From DATLYB01 sp964502525 (GTDB lineage: Bacteria; Bacteroidota; Bacteroidia; Chitinophagales; CAIOSU01): 5,781 nt of DNA. The position numbers and the translations under genes were made by a program. Every line of letters starts with the position of its first letter. Position 1 is the first letter of the stretch. This document shows, one piece after another, positions 1 to 5,721 of the stretch. The notes beneath the pieces are model-generated. The model was not told the origin of the DNA. It made no database searches and saw nothing but the letters and a program-made list of their open reading frames with translations. The stretch is taken from contig CAZCXH010000224.1 in the NCBI GenBank assembly GCA_964502525.1, forward strand, positions 1 to 5,781, given 5' to 3'.

Positions 1-272
1 TGCAATATCAAAACGCCTCCGCCCAACTGAAGCGGGCAAAATCCAACATGAAGACCACCGGAGCTAACATGGCACTGGCAAAGGAAGTGTTTGACAGCAT
101 GGCGCTGATGTACCAGCAGGGAGTGATACCTCTCGCGGAATTTCTTAATGCGGAAACCGCCTACAAGGAATCACAGTTAAACTATATCAGTTCATTGCTT
201 AATTACTATACGGCATTGATTGACCTTGAAAAGGCAAAGGGAACGCTTGGTACTTTTGCCAAAAACCTTTAA
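1..272 (+). CDS. TolC-family outer membrane efflux protein, C-terminal end (5' truncated by window)
   Basis: This is the last 89 codons of an outer-membrane channel protein, read in the frame beginning at position 3 and ending with TAA at 270-272. The visible part is a long amphipathic helix rich in Ala, Leu, Lys and Glu. It carries the hallmark of the second TolC/OEP repeat: YQQGVIPLAEFLNAET, followed by a helix with NYYTALIDLEKAKGTLG. In this family the helix lines the periplasmic alpha-barrel, and the 'Y..G......L.A' turn with the closing 'L..A.G' is characteristic. The protein would form the trimeric outer-membrane exit duct for the adaptor and pump encoded immediately downstream, only 10 bp away. 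The beta-barrel and signal peptide lie outside the window, so full length and exact subfamily cannot be judged. The family call is secure; the substrate is unknown. Confidence 0.92.
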   Translation, partial: QYQNASAQLKRAKSNMKTTGANMALAKEVFDSMALMYQQGVIPLAEFLNAETAYKESQLNYISSLLNYYTALIDLEKAKGTLGTFAKNL

Positions 273-282
273 ACATTCGATA

Positions 283-1344
283 ATGAAGCCCAAGATAATA
301 GCGCTCGCGGCAATAGCGGCCATCATCGGGCTGATGGCGCTGAAGCTGGCTCTCAATAAAAAGGAAATTGCCTCAAAGCAAACGTCCGATGCCGGAGCCG
401 GTTCGATGCCCGTTGCGGTTACGATTGCATCCGCAAAAATTTTATCCGCTAAAATCTCGCTCGCAAAAACCGGATCGCTCATTCCCGAGCAGGAAGCAAA
501 CATTATCGCTTCAGCGCAAGGAAAATTGGAGCACACGGATTTTGAGCTGGGAACAAAAGTTAAAAAGGGGCAGGCGCTGGCGCAGATTGATTGCAAGCTC
601 AAACAGCTTGCATTGGCGCAAACAGAACTCACCATCGGAAAACTCGAAAAAGATAAAGAACGGTTTCAGGTCTTGCTCGAAGGAGACGCTGCAACGGAAG
701 TTCAGGTAAATGAAATCATTTTCAACTATGAGAATGCAAAAATCCAGGCTGAGCAGATGCGGAAGCAAATAAGCGATGCGACCATCGTGGCGCCTATAAG
801 CGGAGTGGTGGTCAAAAAAAATTTTGAAGAAGGCGAGTTCCTGAACCCGGGAATGAATCTGGGAACAATCGTGGACGTCTCCAATCTGAAGGTGCGCGTT
901 CAAGTCAGTGAGACTGAAGTTTACAGCGTGCAGAAAGGGCAAAGCGCAAAGGTGACTTCCGATGTGCTCGCCAATAAAATATTCACAGGACAAGTCAACT
1001 ACGTAAGCCCCAGAGGAGATGAAACGCATAACTATCTCATAGAGATTACGCTCGAAAACGATTCCGCAAATTCCCTGAAGGCAGGAACATTTGTTTATGT
1101 TGATTTTTCCACTGGAGAAGAATTGAATGTATTGCAGATTCCCCGGAGCGCATTGGCGGAGAGTGTTAAGAATCCCTACGTGTATGTGGTGGAGAATGGC
1201 GCGGCTAAAATGCGCCCCATCAAAGTTGGGCGTGAATTGGGTGAAAACATAGAAGTGCTGGAAGGGCTTGATGAGAATGAAATCGTTGTGACAACCGGGC
1301 AGATAAACTTAACCGACAACGCAGCGGTGAAGGTGGTGGAATAA
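283..1344 (+). CDS. RND efflux periplasmic adaptor subunit (HlyD/AcrA-like membrane fusion protein), 353 aa
   Basis: The product links an inner-membrane RND pump to a TolC-like duct. Residues ~4-24 form a hydrophobic N-terminal signal anchor. No lipobox Cys is seen there, so it is probably anchored by this helix or cleaved. Residues ~70-103 (QEANIIASAQGKL...GTKVKKGQALAQID) are the first half of the barrel-sandwich (lipoyl-like) domain. Residues ~105-165 form a charged helical hairpin (coiled coil). Residues 167-176 (TIVAPISGVV) are the classic second lipoyl half, followed by GEFLNPGMNLGTIVD and the beta-barrel. VLQIPRSAL and the VGRELGENIEVLEGL region form the membrane-proximal domain. Length is typical of the family. 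I chose ATG 283 over the in-frame ATG at 220, because 220 overlaps the upstream gene by 53 bp and adds a charged stretch ahead of the signal anchor. There is no Shine-Dalgarno sequence. No His- or Met-rich metal-binding stretch is seen. Confidence 0.95.
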   Translation: MKPKIIALAAIAAIIGLMALKLALNKKEIASKQTSDAGAGSMPVAVTIASAKILSAKISLAKTGSLIPEQEANIIASAQGKLEHTDFELGTKVKKGQALAQIDCKLKQLALAQTELTIGKLEKDKERFQVLLEGDAATEVQVNEIIFNYENAKIQAEQMRKQISDATIVAPISGVVVKKNFEEGEFLNPGMNLGTIVDVSNLKVRVQVSETEVYSVQKGQSAKVTSDVLANKIFTGQVNYVSPRGDETHNYLIEITLENDSANSLKAGTFVYVDFSTGEELNVLQIPRSALAESVKNPYVYVVENGAAKMRPIKVGRELGENIEVLEGLDENEIVVTTGQINLTDNAAVKVVE

Positions 1345-1389
1345 ATCCGCAGAATCCGGATGACGGGGACATATAATCAATAATCGAAA

Positions 1390-4300
1390 ATGACAATTAC
1401 CGAAGTTGCCATCAAGCGTCCGCTGCTCATTACGGTGGTCTTTTCTTCGCTCATCCTTTTCGGGCTTATCAGCTTCAGCTCGCTCAACTATAACCTGCTT
1501 CCAAAGTTTGAGGTGAATGTGATCAGCGTTGTTACCATTTACAGGGGCGCATCCGCCTCAGAGGTGCAAAGCACGGTGACAAAAAAGATTGAAGATGCCC
1601 TTTCATCGCTGGAGGGGCTTGACAAAATTTTGTCCACCTCACAGGAAGGAGCTTCCATCGTTCAGTTGCAACTGAAGGCAGCGACCAGCGTTGACCGCGC
1701 GCAGCAGAATGCCCAGCGCAAGATTGACCAGATCATGCCGCAACTGCCCGAAGGCATTGACAACCCTGTCATCAACAAATTTTCGTCAGATGAAACTCCC
1801 GTATTGCGGATTGGCGTTACAGCCAGCCTCGGACCCTCCGAGCTATATGATTTAGTCAATGACAACCTAAAGCCGCAACTCAGCAACGTCAATGGGGTGG
1901 GACAGGTCGCCATCATTGGCGGAAGCAAGCGCGAGATAAAAGTGAATATCAGCCGCGAAAAGCTGAAGGCATACAAAATTCCGATTGCCCTGGTGGCGCA
2001 GGCTGTTGACAACGCCAACAAATCGTTTCCTGCCGGAAAGGTGGAACAGGGAGAAACGCAATTTCCCATACGGTATGAAGCTGCGTTCACAGCCGTATCG
2101 CAACTGGGCGAAGTCGTTCTCCGGCACAATCCTGACGGCAGCAAGGTTTATTTGAGCGATGTTGCGGAAATCGTAGATGGCGCTGAAGAACAAAACACCA
2201 TCAACAGAGTTAACGGCAATTCTTCAATCGGGCTTGAGGTTTACAAGCAGACGGATGCGAACGCGGTGGACGTAAGCAAACTTGTGCGCCAGCGAATCCG
2301 GCAAATAGAGTCGCAGTACGCTTCACAACATCTCAAATTCAACATATCTGTTGACCAGTCCACCTACACGCTCGCCTCCGCGAATGCAGTAACGTTCGAT
2401 CTCATGCTCGCAGTCTTCATTGTTGCACTGGTAATGCTCGCGTTCCTTCACAGTATCAGAAGCTCGCTTTTCGTGCTCGTGGCCCTTCCCTCATCCATGA
2501 TCCCGACATTCATCGCCATGAACATGCTTGGCTTTTCGCTGAACCTGATGACGCTGATGGCGCTCTCCCTGGTAGTGGGCATCCTCGTTGACGACAGCAT
2601 CGTGGTGCTTGAGAACATTTACCGCCACATGGAGATGGGAAAGCACAGGCGCAAAGCCGCCATCGAAGGAAGAAATGAGATCGGCTTCACCGCTCTTTCA
2701 ATCACTCTTGTTGACGTGGTGGTGTTTGTTCCCATGGCGCTCATTTCCGGCTTGATTGGCAACATCCTGCGTGAGTTCGCGCTGGTGGTCGTGGTTTCAA
2801 CCTTGCTGAGTCTTGTCGTTTCATTCACCCTCACGCCCATGCTCGCTTCCCGTTTCGGAAAGCTGGAGCACCTGAGCAAGCAAACATGGTGGAGTGCCAT
2901 CAATCTGTGGATAGAAAAATTTTTATACTATTTGAAATTTGAATATGGCAAAGTGCTTCACTGGTCGCTGTCGAGAAAAAAATGGGTGATTATCACCGTT
3001 ATCCTGCTGATCGGAGGCTCAGCGCTGCTGGTACCGGCAGGTTTCATCGGGCAGGCGTTTATCTCTCCGGGCGACAGGGGCGAATTGAGCATCAAGCTGG
3101 AAACGTCCCCGCAAAGCGCCATTTATCAAACCAACCAGATCGTCATGGAAGTTGAAAAAATATTGCTTGCCAGGCCGGAGGTGGCAAACGTGTTTTCCAA
3201 CGTTGGCTACTCAGGCACAGGCAGTTTCAGTTCCATGGCGTCAAACAGCAATGTTGCCGAGCTAACAGTGAAAATGGTTGACAAAAAAGAGCGCAATATC
3301 TCGGCTGATGATTTCAGCGCTGAAATCAAAAAGGAGATATTGAAAATTCCCGGGGTGAAAGCAACGGTCAATCAGATTCACATCACCGGCCAAACTGCCG
3401 AAGCGGCAATACAAGTCGCCATCAAGGGAACGGACGTTAACAAAATCCGGGAAACGGCAAACATCGTTAAGGAAGTGATGAAGAATATTTCAGGAACGCA
3501 GGACATCCAGTTTTCCGTGAAAGACCCGAAACCCGAAATCGAGGTCAAATTAAACCGCGAACGGATGGCGCAGCTTGGCATCAGCGCTGCCGATGTTGGA
3601 AATTCACTGCAAATCGCATTCAGGGGATTTGACAGAAGCAAATTCAGGCAGGGAGGGAGTGAATATGACATCAACATAACGCTTGATAAATTCGATAAAT
3701 CGAACATTGATGATGTGAGGAAGCTGTCATTCGTCAATCAGCGCGGGCAGGTTTTCGAGTTAAGCCAGTTTGCAACCATCTCGGAAACCATGGGTGAAAG
3801 CACACTGGAAAGAATTGACCGGCTCAATTCCATCAAGGTCAACTCCGGTGTGCTCGGGCGACCAAGCGGCTCGGTGGGAGCGGATATACAGAAAGCGCTT
3901 TCATCAAGCCAAATTCCGGATGGCATCACCATCGAATATCTTGGCGACCTTCAGAGGCAGGCTGACGCGTTCAAAAGCCTCGGGTTTGCGCTTGCCCTGG
4001 GCATCGTGCTGGTTTACCTTATCATGGTGGGGCTTTACGAGAGCGTCCTTTACCCTTTTGTCGTTCTTTTCTCCATCCCGGTGGCATTCATCGGAGCATT
4101 GCTGGCGCTTGCCCTTGCGATGGACAACTTCACCATATTTTCACTGGTCGGCTTAATCATGCTGCTTGGCCTGGTTTCGAAAAATGCCATCCTCATTGTT
4201 GACTTCGCCAATCATATTAAAGCAAAAACACCCACCATTACGGATGCGTTGGTGGAGGCCGGCAGGGAAAGGCTGCGCCCCATTCTGATGACCACCGTGG

Positions 4301-4563
4301 CGATGATTTTCGGAATGCTTCCCATCGCGCTGGCAAAAGGGTCGGGTGCCGAAGTGAAAAACGGCATGGCATGGGTGATTATAGGCGGGCTGACAAGTTC
4401 GCTGCTGCTCACATTGTTCATTGTCCCGGTGATCTACCTCATCGCGGAAGAAATGAAAATAAAGTTTAACAGGTATTGGGGGATCAAAACAAAAGAAAGG
4501 CACCATGCCGCGGACCATCCGGCTGAACCAGCCATGATGCCCGGAAACATGGAGAAAGGTTAG
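1390..4563 (+). CDS. RND efflux pump, inner-membrane permease subunit (AcrB/HAE-type), 1057 aa
   Basis: This is the proton-driven pump of the tripartite system, expected to be a trimer in the inner membrane that passes substrates through the adaptor to the outer-membrane channel. TM1 is at ~12-31 after the typical ITEVAIKRP start. A periplasmic porter domain follows (YRGASASEVQSTVTKKIEDAL is a conserved RND block). TM2-TM6 run from ~337 to ~490, TM7 is ~532-553, a second porter domain follows, and TM8-TM12 start at ~865. The proton-relay residues are intact: D401-D402 in GILVDDSIVVLEN (TM4) and K931 in LVSKNAILIVDFA (TM10). R963 in RLRPILM probably corresponds to the AcrB Arg near the relay. 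The paired Asp favours the drug/amphiphile class over heavy-metal CusA-type pumps, which carry a single Asp at this place. An in-frame TAA at 1381-1383 fixes the start at ATG 1390. The C-terminus has a hydrophilic tail with several His and Met residues (HHAADHPAEPAMMPGNMEKG). Substrate cannot be inferred. Confidence 0.97.
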   Translation: MTITEVAIKRPLLITVVFSSLILFGLISFSSLNYNLLPKFEVNVISVVTIYRGASASEVQSTVTKKIEDALSSLEGLDKILSTSQEGASIVQLQLKAATSVDRAQQNAQRKIDQIMPQLPEGIDNPVINKFSSDETPVLRIGVTASLGPSELYDLVNDNLKPQLSNVNGVGQVAIIGGSKREIKVNISREKLKAYKIPIALVAQAVDNANKSFPAGKVEQGETQFPIRYEAAFTAVSQLGEVVLRHNPDGSKVYLSDVAEIVDGAEEQNTINRVNGNSSIGLEVYKQTDANAVDVSKLVRQRIRQIESQYASQHLKFNISVDQSTYTLASANAVTFDLMLAVFIVALVMLAFLHSIRSSLFVLVALPSSMIPTFIAMNMLGFSLNLMTLMALSLVVGILVDDSIVVLENIYRHMEMGKHRRKAAIEGRNEIGFTALSITLVDVVVFVPMALISGLIGNILREFALVVVVSTLLSLVVSFTLTPMLASRFGKLEHLSKQTWWSAINLWIEKFLYYLKFEYGKVLHWSLSRKKWVIITVILLIGGSALLVPAGFIGQAFISPGDRGELSIKLETSPQSAIYQTNQIVMEVEKILLARPEVANVFSNVGYSGTGSFSSMASNSNVAELTVKMVDKKERNISADDFSAEIKKEILKIPGVKATVNQIHITGQTAEAAIQVAIKGTDVNKIRETANIVKEVMKNISGTQDIQFSVKDPKPEIEVKLNRERMAQLGISAADVGNSLQIAFRGFDRSKFRQGGSEYDINITLDKFDKSNIDDVRKLSFVNQRGQVFELSQFATISETMGESTLERIDRLNSIKVNSGVLGRPSGSVGADIQKALSSSQIPDGITIEYLGDLQRQADAFKSLGFALALGIVLVYLIMVGLYESVLYPFVVLFSIPVAFIGALLALALAMDNFTIFSLVGLIMLLGLVSKNAILIVDFANHIKAKTPTITDALVEAGRERLRPILMTTVAMIFGMLPIALAKGSGAEVKNGMAWVIIGGLTSSLLLTLFIVPVIYLIAEEMKIKFNRYWGIKTKERHHAADHPAEPAMMPGNMEKG

Positions 4564-4577
4564 TGTGTGGTTTCTCC
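4551..4577. terminator. Possible weak hairpin between the convergent genes
   Basis: GGAGAAA (4551-4557) and TTTCTCC (4571-4577) are a perfect 7-bp inverted repeat around a 13-nt loop that contains the stop codon of the pump gene. A second, overlapping small hairpin (TTTCT / AGAAA, 4571-4585) is also possible. The site sits exactly where two convergent transcripts must end, which is the main reason to list it. Neither strand shows a T-run directly after the stem, so it is not a canonical rho-independent terminator and may be coincidental. Confidence 0.25.
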
Positions 4578-4585
4578 GGAAGAAA

Positions 4586-5029
4586 TCAGAAGCCGAAGAC
4601 AGCGGTGCCCACCCTGTCAAAAACGAAGGAAATTGCGAAGCCCCAGAACACAGCGCTGACAAACATATATTTGACAATCTTCCTGCGGGAGCCGCCCAGC
4701 ATCACCGCAAGTATGGAACCGCCTATGGGAGTTAACAGCAACGGGGTGATGAAAGCAATGCCAAGCACTCCGTAGTTTTCCCATATGCTTTTATAGCGTG
4801 TGCTGCTGCTGGAGAATCTTTTTTCCAGCCGAAGCTTCCGCACCAGCCATGCGCGCGTCTTGCCGCCAACCAAGAGGATGATGAACACGGCTGTCATCAT
4901 GCCGAGAATCGTAAATACGGCTGTTTCGACAACGGTAAGCTGGTGGGCTATGCCGAAGATAGGACCCGCCACAAATTTGATCATGCTTCCGAAATAGACC
5001 GAAACGTATTTGAGGATGGTGTCCAACAT
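4586..5029 (-). CDS. Small integral membrane protein of unknown function, 147 aa (weak DedA / small multidrug export resemblance)
   Basis: I do not recognise a named gene. The protein is strongly hydrophobic. There is a hydrophobic segment at ~11-29, a clear TM helix at ~34-55 (VETAVFTILGMMTAVFIILL), a basic, probably cytoplasmic loop at 57-80 (KTRAWLVRKLRLEKR), a Pro/Gly-rich hydrophobic stretch at 86-112 (GVLGIAFITPLLLTPIGGS), and a final TM at ~118-137. The 86-112 stretch, followed by an 'LGGSRRK' turn and another helix, recalls the re-entrant helix region of VTT/DedA-type and small multidrug export proteins. That is a resemblance, not a demonstrated homology. The start is well bounded: an in-frame TAA at 5048-5050 lies seven codons upstream and there is no other ATG in between. 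The gene is convergent with the RND pump (22-bp gap) and so is not part of that operon. The next - strand gene (glpK tail) is ~690 bp upstream, so it appears to be transcribed alone. Confidence 0.85.
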   Translation of the reverse strand: MLDTILKYVSVYFGSMIKFVAGPIFGIAHQLTVVETAVFTILGMMTAVFIILLVGGKTRAWLVRKLRLEKRFSSSSTRYKSIWENYGVLGIAFITPLLLTPIGGSILAVMLGGSRRKIVKYMFVSAVFWGFAISFVFDRVGTAVFGF

Positions 5030-5079
5030 GCTGTTTTCTACTGGTTTTTACTTAGAGGTACTCTCCTAAAATTCTATAA

Positions 5080-5087
5080 CAAATTTA
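5080..5087 (-). promoter_or_regulatory. Candidate Bacteroidota -7 element for the membrane-protein gene
   Basis: On the - strand this reads TAAATTTG, an exact match to the Bacteroidota -7 consensus TAnnTTTG. It lies ~50 bp before the ATG at 5029, which would give a leader of about 45 nt. The expected TTTG -33 element is not found at the usual ~19-nt spacing, so the call is tentative. A tract AGGAG (about 5062-5066, - strand) lies ~33 nt before the ATG, too far away to act as a ribosome-binding site for this start. Confidence 0.3.
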
Positions 5088-5212
5088 CCCTCAAAATCAT
5101 TTCATGTTTGTTAAATTTTCTTCAGAAATCAACAATGTGTGGGCAAACTTCTACATTAGAAAACAGAGTTTAATTTTCACATCTGTCCAAAACGATAGAA
5201 TAAAAACCAATG

Positions 5213-5237
5213 AATAGCCCCGGAAACCGGGGCTATT
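5213..5237 (+). terminator. Strong rho-independent terminator hairpin
   Basis: AATAGCCCCGG (5213-5223) and CCGGGGCTATT (5227-5237) pair perfectly over 11 bp around an AAA loop, and TTAATTTTA follows directly on the + strand. This is the shape of an intrinsic terminator for rightward transcription. On the - strand the stem is followed, after six bases, by GGTTTTTATT, so leftward termination is also possible and would separate glpK-side transcription from the membrane-protein gene. No intact + strand gene lies just upstream of it. It may be the leftover terminator of a lost gene, or act mainly on leftward transcripts. Confidence 0.8.
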
Positions 5238-5447
5238 TTAATTTTAGGGTGAGGACACTCTAAAATTTTCATTGGCAACATGAATATCACACTTTTCGCG
5301 CAGATTACCCAAACCCTTGACAGGATTTCTTTCGGCAAGCTGGTAAGCAGCCGTCAAACGGACAAACATCAAAAAAGCATCAGCAGATGGACGCATTTTG
5401 CAATTACCACAACTGAATTACTGCTTCCTTCGGTAGAGGCTGGTATT

Positions 5448-5470
5448 AGTGCTGGATTTCCCCCAACACT
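5448..5470. repeat. Imperfect hairpin at the left edge of the REP-like cluster
   Basis: AGTGCTGG (5448-5455) and CCAACACT (5463-5470) can pair at 7 of 8 positions around a 7-nt loop. It directly abuts the next hairpin at 5471, so the two may form a stacked structure in single-stranded DNA or RNA. No coding role is apparent. Confidence 0.5.
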
Positions 5471-5492
5471 GGCGCAAGCGTCCGCTTGTGCC
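5471..5492. repeat. REP-like palindrome, copy 1
   Basis: GGCGCAAGCG (5471-5480) and CGCTTGTGCC (5483-5492) form a 10-bp stem, with one G-T pair, around the two bases TC. The inner 14 bp CAAGCGTCCGCTTG (5475-5488) occurs again, exactly inverted, at 5543-5556. Its GC content is much higher than the surrounding AT-rich spacer. Such GC-rich intergenic palindromes in repeated, mixed orientation are typical of REP elements, which in some genomes are mobilised by dedicated Y1 transposases. No such transposase gene is in the window. Confidence 0.65.
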
Positions 5493-5503
5493 GTTCATCC
5501 TTT

Positions 5504-5513
5504 AGCGTCCGCT
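5504..5513. repeat. REP-like core, copy 2 (degenerate)
   Basis: AGCGTCCGCT at 5504-5513 repeats the core of copy 1 (5477-5486) in the same orientation, 27 bp downstream. Flanking bases (TTT / TTA) do not extend the palindrome, so the stem is only 4 bp. This copy is better seen as a direct repeat of the core than as a stable hairpin. Confidence 0.55.
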
Positions 5514-5542
5514 TTATTTATTAATGGCAACTGTGGTTCGCC

Positions 5543-5556
5543 CAAGCGGACGCTTG
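5543..5556. repeat. REP-like palindrome, copy 3 (inverted)
   Basis: CAAGCGGACGCTTG is the exact reverse complement of the 14-bp core of copy 1 (5475-5488), with 54 bp between them. Each copy is itself a near-palindrome (6-bp arms), and the two together could form one longer cruciform enclosing copy 2. The paired, opposed arrangement is like the inverted REP pairs (BIME-type units) seen in other bacteria. Confidence 0.6.
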
Positions 5557-5653
5557 ATCGAGGCATAGTTTGTCAATAGACTTCGATACCCTCCTGACGA
5601 GCAACGCTACTAATGCGACACGATGAAGAAACGAGATATCCCGCGCCAAACCC

Positions 5654-5721
5654 ATTTTAGATTTTAGATTGACGATTTTAGATTTTCACAAATCGCAAAT
5701 CTGCAATCGCAAATCGTAATC
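5654..5721. repeat. AT-rich direct and inverted repeat cluster at the 3' end of glpK
   Basis: ATTTTAG occurs three times (5654-5660, 5661-5667, 5675-5681). An 11-bp AATCGCAAATC unit occurs twice with a 14-bp period (5691-5701 and 5705-5715). The two halves also face each other: GATT + ACGATTT (5667-5670, 5672-5678) pairs with AAATCGT + AATC (5711-5721) with one bulged G, and AGATTT (5680-5685) pairs with AAATCT (5697-5702). The structure reaches into the glpK stop codon (5720-5722). Similar AATC-rich repeats are common between Bacteroidota genes. It could fold at the 3' end of the glpK transcript, but it lacks a T-tract and I do not call it a terminator. Confidence 0.6.

Larger units (their letters stand above)
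5280..5579 (+). pseudogene. Truncated IS4-type transposase, N-terminal DUF4372 fragment
   Basis: The open frame encodes 99 residues, but only the first ~40 (5280 to ~5402) look like protein. The opening MN-LFAQ, then a hydrophobic helix, 'FGKLVSS', TDKHQK and RWTHF, match by recall the DUF4372 domain at the very start of IS4-family transposases common in Bacteroidota. Those proteins continue for roughly 350 more residues with the DDE catalytic core. Here the frame instead runs into the palindromic repeat region (low-complexity, Ala/Ser/Pro-rich translation) and stops by chance at 5577-5579. No catalytic Asp/Glu motifs remain, so it cannot transpose. The sequence from about 5248 to the ATG (GGGTGAGGACACTC...) could be the left end of the element, but no matching right terminal repeat is present. 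The transposase assignment rests on the short motif set; the truncation is directly visible. Confidence 0.65.
5030..5719. other. 690-bp region without an intact gene, holding repeat and mobile-element debris
   Basis: No open reading frame here looks like a complete gene. From left to right it contains the leader and candidate promoter of the - strand membrane protein (to ~5090), an AT-rich stretch with nothing recognisable except a 12-codon orphan reading frame (5134-5172, +), a strong terminator hairpin (5213-5237), a transposase 5' fragment (5280-~5402), palindromic REP-like repeats (5448-5556), ~90 bp with no feature I can name (5557-5650), and an AT-rich repeat cluster (5654-5721). The patchwork suggests repeated insertion and deletion between two stable gene blocks. 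Confidence 0.7.

Noticed and set aside
220..282. Longer adaptor start at ATG 220
   Set aside because: It would overlap the TolC-family gene by 53 bp and put a charged, non-signal sequence ahead of the hydrophobic anchor; ATG 283 gives a normal signal anchor and a 10-bp spacer.
192..1029. Long open frames on the - strand opposite the adaptor gene
   Set aside because: They are antisense shadows of a clear HlyD-family gene, with Ser/Cys/Phe-rich translations and no family resemblance.
4153..4677. 174-residue open frame on the - strand spanning the pump end
   Set aside because: Its translation is Cys/His/Phe-rich and unlike a protein, and it overlaps both the conserved TM10-TM12 region of the pump and the convergent membrane-protein gene.
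4563..5173. Open frames on the + strand opposite the membrane protein
   Set aside because: They overlap the better-supported - strand membrane protein, which has clear TM helices; the + frames show no domain.
5051..5270. Similarity between 5055-5075 and 5250-5270 (AGG, ACTC, TAAAATT in the same order), considered as duplicated IS ends
   Set aside because: The match needs several gaps and is in AT-rich DNA; it is too weak to call a terminal repeat or target duplication.
5557..5587. Short inverted repeat ATCGA / TCGAT
   Set aside because: A 5-bp arm with a 21-nt loop is expected by chance.
5471..5715. CRISPR-like array from repeated units
   Set aside because: The repeats are 10-14 bp, in mixed orientation and irregularly spaced, with no uniform spacers and no cas genes.
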